Part shown: in pieces, positions 51,917-60,167 of the stretch
Layout of the letters: every line of letters starts with the position of its first letter
Numbering within the stretch: the first letter of the stretch is position 1
NCBI RefSeq assembly: GCF_006439355.1
Contig: NZ_VFTG01000029.1
Location: 1 to 64,000 of the forward strand
Reading direction: 5' to 3'
Origin: Mesorhizobium sp. B4-1-3
GTDB lineage: Bacteria > Pseudomonadota > Alphaproteobacteria > Rhizobiales > Rhizobiaceae
Length of the DNA: 64,000 nucleotides
Notes under the pieces: generated by a model
Told to the model about the DNA's origin: nothing
Database searches by the model: none
Seen by the model: only the letters and a program-made list of their open reading frames with translations
Made by a program: the position numbers and the translations under genes

Positions 51917-52936
51917 ATGAGCGACGACAAGTCCATGATCGGGACGAATATCGACTTCGATCGCGACGGCCTGCAGACGGGCACGCTGCGGCTGCCGCAC
52001 TCCGTGCATCGCTCTGCCTATGGCCACATCGCCATCCCCATTGCGGTGGCGAAGAACGGTCAAGGCCCGACGGTCCTTTTGACGGGCGGCGTCCATGGCG
52101 ACGAATATGAGGGTCCGATCGCGCTGGCGCGGCTCGTTCGCGAGCTCGACCTTTCCCGGCTTTCGGGACGGCTGATCGTCGTTCCGGCGGTCAACTATCC
52201 GGCCTTCGTCGCCGGCACCCGCACCTCGCCCGTCGACGACATCAACCTCAATCGCACCTTTCCCGGCAAGCGCAACGGCACGGCGACGGAGATGCTCGCG
52301 CATTACGTGACCACCGAGCTGCTGCCCCGCTCGGACTATCTGATCGATTTCCACGCCGGCGGCAGCTCGCTGCAATACCTGCCGACGCTGCTCGCGCCGC
52401 GCTGGTCCGATCCCGCGCAGAAAGAGCGCTTGGAAGAATTCATCGACGCCTTCGACCCGCCGAATGTGGTCTATTTCGACAGCATCCGCGCGTTGAGCGG
52501 CGAAGACCGCGTCATCGGCAACTATGCGCACCAGAACAATGTCTTCTTCGTCACCGGAGAGTTCGGCGGTGGCTCGACGGTCAACATCGAAGGATTGGCC
52601 GTGGTCGAGAACGGCCTGCGCTCGGTGCTGTCGCATCTGAAGGTGTTGGCGCTCGCAACATCCTTGCCGAAGCGGCGCGGAAAGGTGCGCCGGCTGGTGA
52701 TGGACGATCCGGGCCTCTATGCCTTCGCGCCGCGCCGGGGCTTCTTCGAGCCACGTTTCGCGCTTGGCGACGAGGTGCCTGCCGGCGCGCTTGCCGGTCT
52801 GATCTACGATCTGGACAATCCCTGGGCCGAACCGGTGTCCGTCCATTTCAGGCATGGCGGTTTCGCCGTCTGCATCCGCACCTTCTCGCTGGTGGAGGCC
52901 GGCGACTGCCTTGGGCATCTGGCGTCCCCAGCCTGA
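51917..52936 (+). CDS. Succinylglutamate desuccinylase/aspartoacylase family deacylase (DoeB-like)
   Basis: 339 aa zinc amidohydrolase of the M14-like AstE/AspA family. Zinc ligands: GGVHGDEYEG (H60, E63) and DFHAGG (H146); substrate motif NLNRTFPG (residues 110-117). The sequence resembles N-acetyl-diaminobutyrate deacetylases (DoeB of ectoine degradation), but no ectoine hydrolase (DoeA) gene is in the window, so the substrate may be another N-acyl amino acid. ATG at 51917; a longer in-frame start at 51857 lies in the repeat-flanked leader. Next gene begins 65 bases on, same strand. Confidence 0.85.
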   Translation: MSDDKSMIGTNIDFDRDGLQTGTLRLPHSVHRSAYGHIAIPIAVAKNGQGPTVLLTGGVHGDEYEGPIALARLVRELDLSRLSGRLIVVPAVNYPAFVAGTRTSPVDDINLNRTFPGKRNGTATEMLAHYVTTELLPRSDYLIDFHAGGSSLQYLPTLLAPRWSDPAQKERLEEFIDAFDPPNVVYFDSIRALSGEDRVIGNYAHQNNVFFVTGEFGGGSTVNIEGLAVVENGLRSVLSHLKVLALATSLPKRRGKVRRLVMDDPGLYAFAPRRGFFEPRFALGDEVPAGALAGLIYDLDNPWAEPVSVHFRHGGFAVCIRTFSLVEAGDCLGHLASPA

Positions 52937-53001
52937 ACCGCATCTCGGCTGCGCGGGCACGGCCCGCGGCCCTCATCGACAATCAGGATATCCATAGCAT
53001 C

Positions 53002-54069
53002 ATGCATGACATTCCCGTCACGCGCGCCGCGGCGCGCAAGCCCATCCCGCAAGACCTCAGGGCGAGCTTCGGAGACTACTTCTCCGACCACATGTTCCAG
53101 ATGGAGTATACGGAAGGACGTGGCTGGCACGCCCCACGCATCGTGCCGTTCGGCCCGCTGCAGCTCCACCCCTCATCCTCCGTCATCCAATATGCTCAGT
53201 CGATCTTCGACGGGTCCAAGGGCTATCGCCGCGAAGACGGCTCGGTCCATCTTTTCCGGCCGCAGGCTCATATCGCGCGTCTCAACCGTAGCGCCGGCGA
53301 GCTGTGCATGCCGGCGGTCGATCCCGACCTCGTGCTTGCGGCGATGCGCAAGCTGATCGATCTCGACCGCGACTGGGTGCCGGCCAAGCGTGGCAACGCC
53401 ATCTATGTGCGCCAGACCATGGTGGGGACCGAGGGCTACATGGTGGTGCGGCCTTCCAGGACCTACACCTATCTCATCTTCCTCTGCCCCGTCGGCTCTT
53501 ATTACTCGGAGGGCGCCGGTCCGGTCCGCATCCTCGTCTCCGAGACGCGCGTGCGCGCGGCCAAGGGCGCGATCGGCTCGGCCAAGGCAGGGGCCAACTA
53601 TGCGGCGAGCCTCAAGGTGGGCCGCGAGGCGGCCGCGGCCGGCTTCAGCCAGGTTTTGTGGCTGGACAGCGTCCAGCGCCGCTATCTGGAGGAGGTCGGC
53701 ACCATGAACATCATGGTGAAGATTGGCGGCCGCATCCTCACGCCGCCATTGAGCGATTCGATCCTGCCGGGCATCACGCGCGACAGCGTGCTCGCGCTTC
53801 TGCGCGACTGGGGCATGGAGGTGGCCGAGGCGCCCATCGACATCGAGGACGTCGCGGCGGCATCCAGGACGGGCGCGCTGGAGGAGATGTGGGGCGTCGG
53901 CACGGCGGCCGTGATCTCTCCCGTGGGTGAGTTCGCTTGGCGCGGCGAAAAGATCGTCGTCAATGGCGGCCAGACGGGACCGGTGGCGGCGAAGTTGTTC
54001 GAGCACCTGACGGGCCTCCATGCCGGCACCGTGCCCGACAGCCATGGCTGGTCGGTCGCCGTCGACTGA
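53002..54069 (+). CDS. Branched-chain amino acid aminotransferase (class IV)
   Basis: 355 aa PLP enzyme of the IlvE type, long (eukaryote-like/BCAT) form. The PLP lysine is K195 (GSAKAGANYAASLK), with LEEVGTMNIM and GITRDSVLALLRDWG downstream. It transfers the amino group between a branched or related amino acid and 2-oxoglutarate. Here it lies in a catabolic and transport cluster away from isoleucine/valine biosynthesis genes, so a degradative or novel substrate role is likely. It follows the deacylase gene, and 185 bases separate it from the next gene. Confidence 0.9.
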   Translation: MHDIPVTRAAARKPIPQDLRASFGDYFSDHMFQMEYTEGRGWHAPRIVPFGPLQLHPSSSVIQYAQSIFDGSKGYRREDGSVHLFRPQAHIARLNRSAGELCMPAVDPDLVLAAMRKLIDLDRDWVPAKRGNAIYVRQTMVGTEGYMVVRPSRTYTYLIFLCPVGSYYSEGAGPVRILVSETRVRAAKGAIGSAKAGANYAASLKVGREAAAAGFSQVLWLDSVQRRYLEEVGTMNIMVKIGGRILTPPLSDSILPGITRDSVLALLRDWGMEVAEAPIDIEDVAAASRTGALEEMWGVGTAAVISPVGEFAWRGEKIVVNGGQTGPVAAKLFEHLTGLHAGTVPDSHGWSVAVD

Positions 54070-54254
54070 GATGGATGCCGGTGGAGTCCTTTCTGCGAAA
54101 TCGTGTCCCGGAAAGACAATACCGGCATTTTTGTTGCAATCACTATGACTGCTTGGGTTGCAGGCCGGACAGGGACGGTTAGCATGCGGGTTCCGGTAGG
54201 AGTCGTGAACGCTGACCTTCCCGGTTTGGCCGCGTCTCCACACCGGGAGTATTC

Positions 54255-55151
54255 ATGTATTCGGGACCGATCATCGATCCGCACCATCACCTGTGGGACC
54301 TTTCCATGGGCAAGCATCCATGGCTGCTGCCCACGGACCCTTCCGTGCAGGCGGTAGCCGGTCTTTCCGCGATCGCCACCAACTATCTGGTGGACGATTA
54401 CGTCCGCGATTCCAGCGGTCACAACATCGTCGCCACGGTGCATATCGAGGCGTTGTGGGCGGGAGATCCGGTGGGGGAGACCCGCTGGCTGGAAACCCTG
54501 GACAAGTCGAAGGGCGTGGCCTCGCGTTACGTCGGCGGCGCCTCGCTGGGCAAGCCGGACGCGGCGGACGCTATCGCGAGACAGGCAGCGTTCGACCGGA
54601 TGACCGGCATCCGGGGCATTTTGAGCTGGCACCCGGACCCGAAGAAATGCTTTGTCACCGACCCTGAGCTCGGGCGCAACCCGCAGTGGCGCCGCGATAT
54701 CGCCCGGCTGCAGGAGCATGGACTCAATCTCGAGCTGATGATGTATCCCTACCAGGCCGGTATCGTGCGGGAGATCGCCGAGGCTCTTCCCGGTCTGCAG
54801 ATCATCATCAATCACTGCGGCAGCCCGATCGACCGCGATCCGGAAGGCATGCAGCGCTGGCGCGACGGCCTGAAGCACATCTCCGCCTGTCCCAACATCG
54901 CCATCAAGATCTCGAACCCGGGCGCTTACGACCACAACTGGACGCTGGAAAGCGTGCGCGACGTCGCCATGCATTGCATCGACTGTTTCGGCACCGAGCG
55001 TAGCATGTTCGGCACGGATTATCCGGTCTCGAAGATCCAGATGAGCTTCGACCAGATCTACGACACCTTCAAGAAGATCGCTGCCGTCCTGTCGCCACAG
55101 GAGCAATCGCGATTGTTCCACGACAACGCCAAGCGCTTCTACCGGCTCTGA
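54255..55151 (+). CDS. Amidohydrolase (COG3618-type metal-dependent hydrolase)
   Basis: 298 aa TIM-barrel amidohydrolase. Metal ligands: IDPHHHLWD (H10, H12), INHCGSP and FGTDYP Asp near the C-terminus. The family includes lactonases and decarboxylases for sugar-acid and aromatic catabolism. ATG at 54255 with GGAG 9 bases upstream. It precedes the ArgE-type gene by 42 bases and probably shares its transcript. A lactone or cyclic amide substrate fits the surrounding deacylases but is not proven. Confidence 0.87.
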   Translation: MYSGPIIDPHHHLWDLSMGKHPWLLPTDPSVQAVAGLSAIATNYLVDDYVRDSSGHNIVATVHIEALWAGDPVGETRWLETLDKSKGVASRYVGGASLGKPDAADAIARQAAFDRMTGIRGILSWHPDPKKCFVTDPELGRNPQWRRDIARLQEHGLNLELMMYPYQAGIVREIAEALPGLQIIINHCGSPIDRDPEGMQRWRDGLKHISACPNIAIKISNPGAYDHNWTLESVRDVAMHCIDCFGTERSMFGTDYPVSKIQMSFDQIYDTFKKIAAVLSPQEQSRLFHDNAKRFYRL

Positions 55152-55193
55152 CCGGCAATCATCGCTGTGCCGAACCGGCGACCAGGACAGACA

Positions 55194-56354
55194 ATGACAC
55201 ATTCTTCCGCGATCGAACTCTTGAGCCGGCTGGTCGGGTTCAACACCATCAGCAGCCGGTCGAATCTGGAGGCGATCGACTTCATCAAGGCCTACCTTGC
55301 CGGTTTCGGGGTGGAGAGCGTCATCATCCCCGACGCGACCGGCACCAAGGCCAACCTGTTCGCCACGATCGGGCCGGCCGACCGTCCAGGCTATGTGCTG
55401 AGCGGCCATACCGATGTCGTCCCGGTCGAGGGGCAGGAGTGGTCGCGCGACCCGTTCAACATGTGGCGTGACGGCGACAGGCTCTATGGCCGCGGCACCT
55501 CGGACATGAAGGGTTTCATCGCCTGCGCGCTGGCCGGCGTACCCGCCATGCTGGAGAAGCCCCTTGCCGCGCCCATCCATCTGGCATGGTCTTATGACGA
55601 AGAGGTCGGATGCCTGGGTGTGCACGGCATCATCGAGCACATGGCGAAGACCTTGCCGCCGCAACTTGCCGTCTTCGTCGGCGAGCCGACCGGCATGGGC
55701 GTCGTCGGCGGCCATAAGGGAAGCGCCGGCCTGCTCACCACCGTGACAGGCAAGGCCTGTCACTCGTCGCGCCCCGACCTCGGCGTGAACGCCATCTTCC
55801 ACGCCATGGACCTGATGGGAGAATTGCGCTCCTACGCGAACGAACTTCGTTCGGCCCCGGAGGCCGACTCGCCGTTCGAGGTGCCCTACACGACGGTGAG
55901 CGTCGGCGTCGTCCAGGGCGGCACCGCGCGTAACGCCATACCCGGCGATTGTGCCTTCCAATGGGATATCCGCGCTACTCGCGGCGGCGTGCTGGAGACG
56001 CTGGTGGAAAGGTTCCGGGCATTCAGCGACGGCAAGGTCGTTCCTGCCATGAAGGAAGGCTTCGCCGGATCCGCCGTGGTGACCAATATCGCCTATGACG
56101 TTCCGCCCTTCATTCCCGACGCGGGCTCGCGCGCCGAAACGCTTGCCAAGCGTTTTGCCGGCCGCAACGAGGTGACGGCCGTGAATTATGGGTCCGAGGC
56201 CGGCATCTTCCAGTCCGCCGGCATGTCGACCATCATCTGCGGTCCGGGGCGCGACAGCGAGGCGCATATAACCGACGAATGGATCGCCGTCGAACAGCTC
56301 GAACGTTGTGTCGGCTTCATCGACCGGCTGATTGACCATGCGCGTCATGCCTGA
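55194..56354 (+). CDS. Acetylornithine deacetylase-type M20 peptidase (ArgE-like)
   Basis: 386 aa. M20 metallopeptidase with intact centre: SGHTDVVPV (H72, D74), GRGTSDMKGF (D104), SYDEEVG (E136 catalytic, E137), and a late SEAHITDEW His. Dimerisation insert in the middle as in ArgE. It removes an N-acyl group from an amino acid. It is the second deacylase in this cluster (with the DoeB-like one), in a catabolic not arginine-biosynthesis context. Its 3' end is followed closely by the ABC-transporter binding protein. Confidence 0.9.
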   Translation: MTHSSAIELLSRLVGFNTISSRSNLEAIDFIKAYLAGFGVESVIIPDATGTKANLFATIGPADRPGYVLSGHTDVVPVEGQEWSRDPFNMWRDGDRLYGRGTSDMKGFIACALAGVPAMLEKPLAAPIHLAWSYDEEVGCLGVHGIIEHMAKTLPPQLAVFVGEPTGMGVVGGHKGSAGLLTTVTGKACHSSRPDLGVNAIFHAMDLMGELRSYANELRSAPEADSPFEVPYTTVSVGVVQGGTARNAIPGDCAFQWDIRATRGGVLETLVERFRAFSDGKVVPAMKEGFAGSAVVTNIAYDVPPFIPDAGSRAETLAKRFAGRNEVTAVNYGSEAGIFQSAGMSTIICGPGRDSEAHITDEWIAVEQLERCVGFIDRLIDHARHA

Positions 56355-56403
56355 AAAGGGCCTGCCGTGGAGACTGAACATCGCAAAAATGGGGAATGAT
56401 CTC

Positions 56404-57651
56404 ATGCAGAGGGGACTACTGAGAAAAGTGCTTGTCGTCGGCGCGCTAAGCGCGTCGGCTCTGGGCATGGCAATGGGCGCGGCGGCTGCCGACGTTGTCA
56501 AGATCGGCGTGCTCGCGCCGCTTTCCGGACCTTCGGCCTCCGACGGCGCGGACTTCGTCAAGGGCGTGGAACTCGCCGTCGACGAAAGGAACGCCAAGGG
56601 CGGCGTGGCCGGCCACACGTTCGAGATCATCTCGGCCGACGTCAAGGACGGGTCGCCCGACAATGTCAGCAGCGCGGCCCAGCGACTCATCAACACCGAA
56701 GGCGTGCAAGTCGTGCTGACCGGCTATGCGAGCCTGTCGCTCTTCGAGGTCGATCTCTTCGCCGACGCCAACATGCCCTACATCTCGTCCGGCCCGTCCG
56801 GTTCGTTTGCCGGTATCGTGAGCAAGGACCCGGGGAACTATAATTGCTGCTGGTCGCTGTCGCCGTCCTACAAGGGCTACGAGACGGACGTGCTTCCCCT
56901 GGTGGAAGGGCTGATCGCCGGCGGCAAGTTCAAGCCGACGGGCAAGAAGCTGGCGATGATCTCGTCCGACAATCCTTATTCCAAGGTCATCTCGGAAGGC
57001 ATGAAGAAGTCCTTCTCCGCGGCCGGCTGGACCGTGACCGTGGATGAGATGGTGCCGTTCGGCCCGGTCAACGACTGGCGCGCGATCCTTGCTAAGGTGC
57101 GGCAGGACCCGCCGGATCTCGTGGTCAACACCGACTACCAGCCCTCGAACTCCGCGCTGTTCCTGAAACAGTTCCTTGAACAGCCGACCCAGAGCCTGGT
57201 GTTCCTGCAATACGCGCCGTCGGTGCCCGAATTCGTCGACCTGACCAAGGAACAGTCGAACGGCGTCCTCTACAACCTGATCGGCGGCGCCATCGACTCG
57301 CCCGGCTGGCCGCGCGGACAGGAAGTGCTGAAGAAGTACCAGGACAAGTTCAAGGTCGCTTCGGGCGTCTACGGCTCGGCCCTCTACGAAGAGGCAGAGA
57401 TGTATTTCGCGGCGATGGAGAAGGTCGGCGATCCCAAGGATCACGATGCGATCGGCAAGGCGCTCGGCGAAACCAAGTTCGACGCCGCGCCAGGGCCGGT
57501 GGAATTCGACCAGGCGACTCATCTTGCCGTGCAGGACGAGAACCACATTCCGGTGACCTTTTACCAGATCTGGGACGGCAAGCGCTTCCTGATCGGGCCG
57601 AGGAAATACGCGACTGGCGATTTCAAGCTTCCGCCTTGGATCAAGCAGTAG
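56404..57651 (+). CDS. ABC transporter substrate-binding protein, branched-chain amino acid (LivJ/LivK) type
   Basis: 415 aa periplasmic binding protein, type I fold. Signal peptide 1-27 (ending GAAAA), then VVKIGVLAPLSGPSASDGADFVKGVELAVDE (read over 29-60). The ATG at 56404 follows GGGGAATGATCTC (SD 9 bases away). It delivers substrate to the LivH/LivM permease. The ligand is unknown; neighbouring genes suggest an amino-acid derivative. A strong hairpin after its stop (57689-57712) probably lowers expression of the downstream ATPase and permease genes relative to this binding protein. Confidence 0.9.
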   Translation: MQRGLLRKVLVVGALSASALGMAMGAAAADVVKIGVLAPLSGPSASDGADFVKGVELAVDERNAKGGVAGHTFEIISADVKDGSPDNVSSAAQRLINTEGVQVVLTGYASLSLFEVDLFADANMPYISSGPSGSFAGIVSKDPGNYNCCWSLSPSYKGYETDVLPLVEGLIAGGKFKPTGKKLAMISSDNPYSKVISEGMKKSFSAAGWTVTVDEMVPFGPVNDWRAILAKVRQDPPDLVVNTDYQPSNSALFLKQFLEQPTQSLVFLQYAPSVPEFVDLTKEQSNGVLYNLIGGAIDSPGWPRGQEVLKKYQDKFKVASGVYGSALYEEAEMYFAAMEKVGDPKDHDAIGKALGETKFDAAPGPVEFDQATHLAVQDENHIPVTFYQIWDGKRFLIGPRKYATGDFKLPPWIKQ

Positions 57652-57688
57652 CAGAAGCCTACCGGTCGGCACCCGGAATGTCCGATGT

Positions 57689-57712
57689 GCCGGCGCGACC
57701 TATCGCGCCGGC
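57689..57712 (+). terminator. Attenuator-type hairpin between binding-protein and ATPase genes
   Basis: GCCGGCGCGA (57689-57698) pairs perfectly with TCGCGCCGGC (57703-57712), loop CCTA, followed by GCTTCTTCCC. A 10-bp GC stem with only a weak T stretch suggests partial termination or 3' end protection of the upstream message, common after periplasmic binding-protein genes. Confidence 0.6.
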
Positions 57713-57769
57713 GCTTCTTCCCGGCATCGAAGCCCAACAGCGTTCCGCTTTCGTCAAAGCAGTCTTCGC

Positions 57770-58495
57770 ATGATCCTTACGGCTGAAAATCTTACCAAGT
57801 CCTTCGGCGGCTTGCGCGCCGTGGGCGGCGTCAGCTTTGCGCTGGCCGAGAAGGAAATACTCGGCGTCGCCGGGCCGAACGGCAGCGGCAAGAGCACGCT
57901 GTTCAACATCCTGACCAATATCCCCTTTCCGGCCGACAGCGGCCGCGTCGTTTTCGATGGCAGGGAAATCCAAAACGTGGCGCCGGAGGAGGTGAGCCGT
58001 TCGGGCATCGCCCGCACCTTCCAGCGCGAAAGCATCTTCACCTCGCTGAGCGCTATCAACAATGTGCTGGTGGCCATCGAGCACAGCGGCAAGAGGCAGG
58101 GGCCGAGGGAGAATGAGACCGCCGCGATCGGGGTGCTCGACATGGTGGGCTTTCCCCAGACGCTGCACAACGCGCCGACCGCAACGCTTCCCATCTTCTT
58201 CCGCAAGATATTGATGATAGCCAGCGCCCTGGCCATGTCGCCGCGCGTGCTTTTGCTCGACGAGCCGGCGTCGAGCCTGACGCCCGGCGAGATCGAACAT
58301 ATGAAGACGCTCATTCTCGGGCTGCGCCGGCGCGGCATCGCCATCCTGCTCATCGAGCACGTCCTGCCGCTGCTGATGTCCGTCTGCGACCGGCTTATCG
58401 TCCTCGACCAGGGCCGGGTGATCGCCCAGGGACTTCCCCCCGAAGTCGTTGCCGATCCGAAAGTGGTCGAAGCCTATCTGGGGCAGGCACGATGA
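57770..58495 (+). CDS. livG: ABC transporter ATP-binding protein, LivG type, degenerate signature
   Basis: 241 aa. Walker A GPNGSGKST (35-43), Walker B LLLDEP (161-166), H-loop His197 (LIEHVLP). The ABC signature, usually LSGGQ or LAYGEQ in LivG, reads LPIFFRK (140-146) with no glycine. Since the signature of one subunit completes the ATP site of the other, the site formed with LivF Walker A is predicted weak. 4-base overlap (ATGA) with livF. Confidence 0.9.
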   Translation: MILTAENLTKSFGGLRAVGGVSFALAEKEILGVAGPNGSGKSTLFNILTNIPFPADSGRVVFDGREIQNVAPEEVSRSGIARTFQRESIFTSLSAINNVLVAIEHSGKRQGPRENETAAIGVLDMVGFPQTLHNAPTATLPIFFRKILMIASALAMSPRVLLLDEPASSLTPGEIEHMKTLILGLRRRGIAILLIEHVLPLLMSVCDRLIVLDQGRVIAQGLPPEVVADPKVVEAYLGQAR

Positions 58496-59283
58496 CGGAC
58501 ACGCTTCTCCTCGATGTCAGGAGCCTCGATGGCGGCTACGAGCCGCTGCAGATCTTCCGCAAGATCGACCTTTCGCTGGTGCAGGGCGCCAGCGTGGGGT
58601 TGTTCGGCCCGAACGGCCACGGCAAGACGACCTTCCTGAGAACCCTGTCCGGTATCATCGATCCGTGGGATGGGGACATTTTCTTCGACGGTGTCCAGCT
58701 CAATCGGCCTGGGGCGCGCGGCAGCCGGCGCTGGCGCAATTTCAACTACGACGCCATAACCCGGCGCCGGATGGATCCGAAAGCGGTGGCGCGCGCCGGG
58801 CTGATCCATGTCCCGCAGGGAAACCTGCTGTTTCCGGACATGACTGTCGCCGAAACGCTGTCGATCGCGCCCTATGCTTCCCGCGGGCGCGCCAATGCGG
58901 CGGAGGCGCTGGACAAAGTCTTCCGGCTTTTTCCCCGGGTGCACGAGCGGCTCGAGCACAAGATACGCTTCCTTTCGGGCGGCGAGCGCCAGATGGTGGC
59001 CATAGGCGTCGGGCTGATGGCGGCGCCCAAGCTTCTCATCCTCGACGAGCCGACGCTGGGGCTGTCGCCCAAGCTGCGCGGGGAACTCGCTTCGGCGATC
59101 CAGACCATCCGGGGATCCGGCGTGCCGCTGATCGTGGTCGATCAGGACATCGCCTTCCTCGAGGAGCTGATCGACACGCTCTACCTGTTCGACCACGGCC
59201 GCATCTCGCGCCGTATCGAGAAGGCCGACATGCCCACGCATGAAGAGATCATGAAACTGATGTTCGGCGAGGATCACCATTGA
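58492..59283 (+). CDS. livF: ABC transporter ATP-binding protein, LivF type
   Basis: 263 aa, longer than usual LivF (about 235). Walker A GPNGHGKTT (39-47), canonical signature LSGGE (161-165), Walker B LLILDEP (181-187); the H-loop His is Gln218 (VVDQD), as is common in LivF. An insertion near 70-95 (RPGARGSRRWRNFNYDAI) accounts for much of the extra length. It overlaps the livG stop and the livH start, so the genes are coupled. Confidence 0.9.
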   Translation: MTDTLLLDVRSLDGGYEPLQIFRKIDLSLVQGASVGLFGPNGHGKTTFLRTLSGIIDPWDGDIFFDGVQLNRPGARGSRRWRNFNYDAITRRRMDPKAVARAGLIHVPQGNLLFPDMTVAETLSIAPYASRGRANAAEALDKVFRLFPRVHERLEHKIRFLSGGERQMVAIGVGLMAAPKLLILDEPTLGLSPKLRGELASAIQTIRGSGVPLIVVDQDIAFLEELIDTLYLFDHGRISRRIEKADMPTHEEIMKLMFGEDHH

Positions 59284-60167
59284 CCCTTGAGACGCTTAAC
59301 CTGATCCTGCTTGGCGGCATCGTGCTGGGCGCGCTCTATGCGCTGATGGCGACCGGGCTGGCGCTCGTTTGGACGACGCTCGGCATCTTCAATTTCGCCC
59401 ACGGCACCTTCATCGCGCTCGGTGCCTACATCGCCTGGCAGATCGCCAGCACCGAGGCCTCGGGCGCCGGCCTGCTGGCCGGGGCAGCGGTCTCCATCAT
59501 CGGCATGTTCGTCATCGGCATGCTCGTCTACTATCTCCTCATCAAGCCTTTCGAACGAAGCCCGGACATCGTGGTGAAATCCGTCATCACCACGCTGGCG
59601 GGCGCCACCATCCTGGAAAACGTCATCAATCTCGTCTGGGGACCGCGCAACAAGCAGCTCTCTCCGCTGCTCGGCGGCGACATGTCGGTGCTCGGCATCA
59701 CCATATCCCGTAACGAGATGGCGGTGGTGGCGCTGGCGCTGGTCATCCTGGCGGCGCTCGGCGCGTTCCTGCAGCGCGCGCCGCTTGGTCGCGCCATGCG
59801 CGCCGTGGCGCAGAACCGTGAGGCGGCGCAGCTCATGGGCATCGATGTCGAGCGGCTCTACGCGATCGCCTTCGGCCTGTCGGCGGCGCTGGCGGCACTG
59901 GCCGGCATCCTGATCGGCTCCACCCGCTTCATGAACCCCTCGATGGGCTCCGACCCGCTGATGAAAGCGCTGATCGTGGTGATTTTCGGCGGCATCGCGC
60001 GCTTCACCGGCCCGATCTACGCGGCCTTCATCGTTGGCTTGCTCGAGGCTGTCATGACCTACCTCGTCGGCCTCTACTGGAGCCCGACGGTGCTTTTCGC
60101 CATCATGATCGTCGTACTTGTCGCCAAGCCAGAAGGCCTGTTTGGCCGATACAGGAAATCCGTCTGA
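59280..60167 (+). CDS. livH: ABC transporter permease, LivH type
   Basis: 295 aa inner-membrane permease with about eight membrane segments. Start is a TTG at 59280 overlapping the livF stop (TTGA); LNLILLGGIVLGALYALMATGLALVWT is the typical LivH N-terminus (quoted over residues 5-31), with GIDVERLYAIAF and the FGGIARFTGP loop later. It pairs with the LivM-type permease. Its last base is the first of the next start codon. Confidence 0.92.
   Translation: MTLETLNLILLGGIVLGALYALMATGLALVWTTLGIFNFAHGTFIALGAYIAWQIASTEASGAGLLAGAAVSIIGMFVIGMLVYYLLIKPFERSPDIVVKSVITTLAGATILENVINLVWGPRNKQLSPLLGGDMSVLGITISRNEMAVVALALVILAALGAFLQRAPLGRAMRAVAQNREAAQLMGIDVERLYAIAFGLSAALAALAGILIGSTRFMNPSMGSDPLMKALIVVIFGGIARFTGPIYAAFIVGLLEAVMTYLVGLYWSPTVLFAIMIVVLVAKPEGLFGRYRKSV

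Noticed and set aside
51917..52936. Naming the deacylase doeB and the region an ectoine degradation operon
   Set aside because: No ectoine hydrolase, diaminobutyrate transaminase or semialdehyde dehydrogenase gene is present; only the deacylase and an AsnC-type regulator fit.
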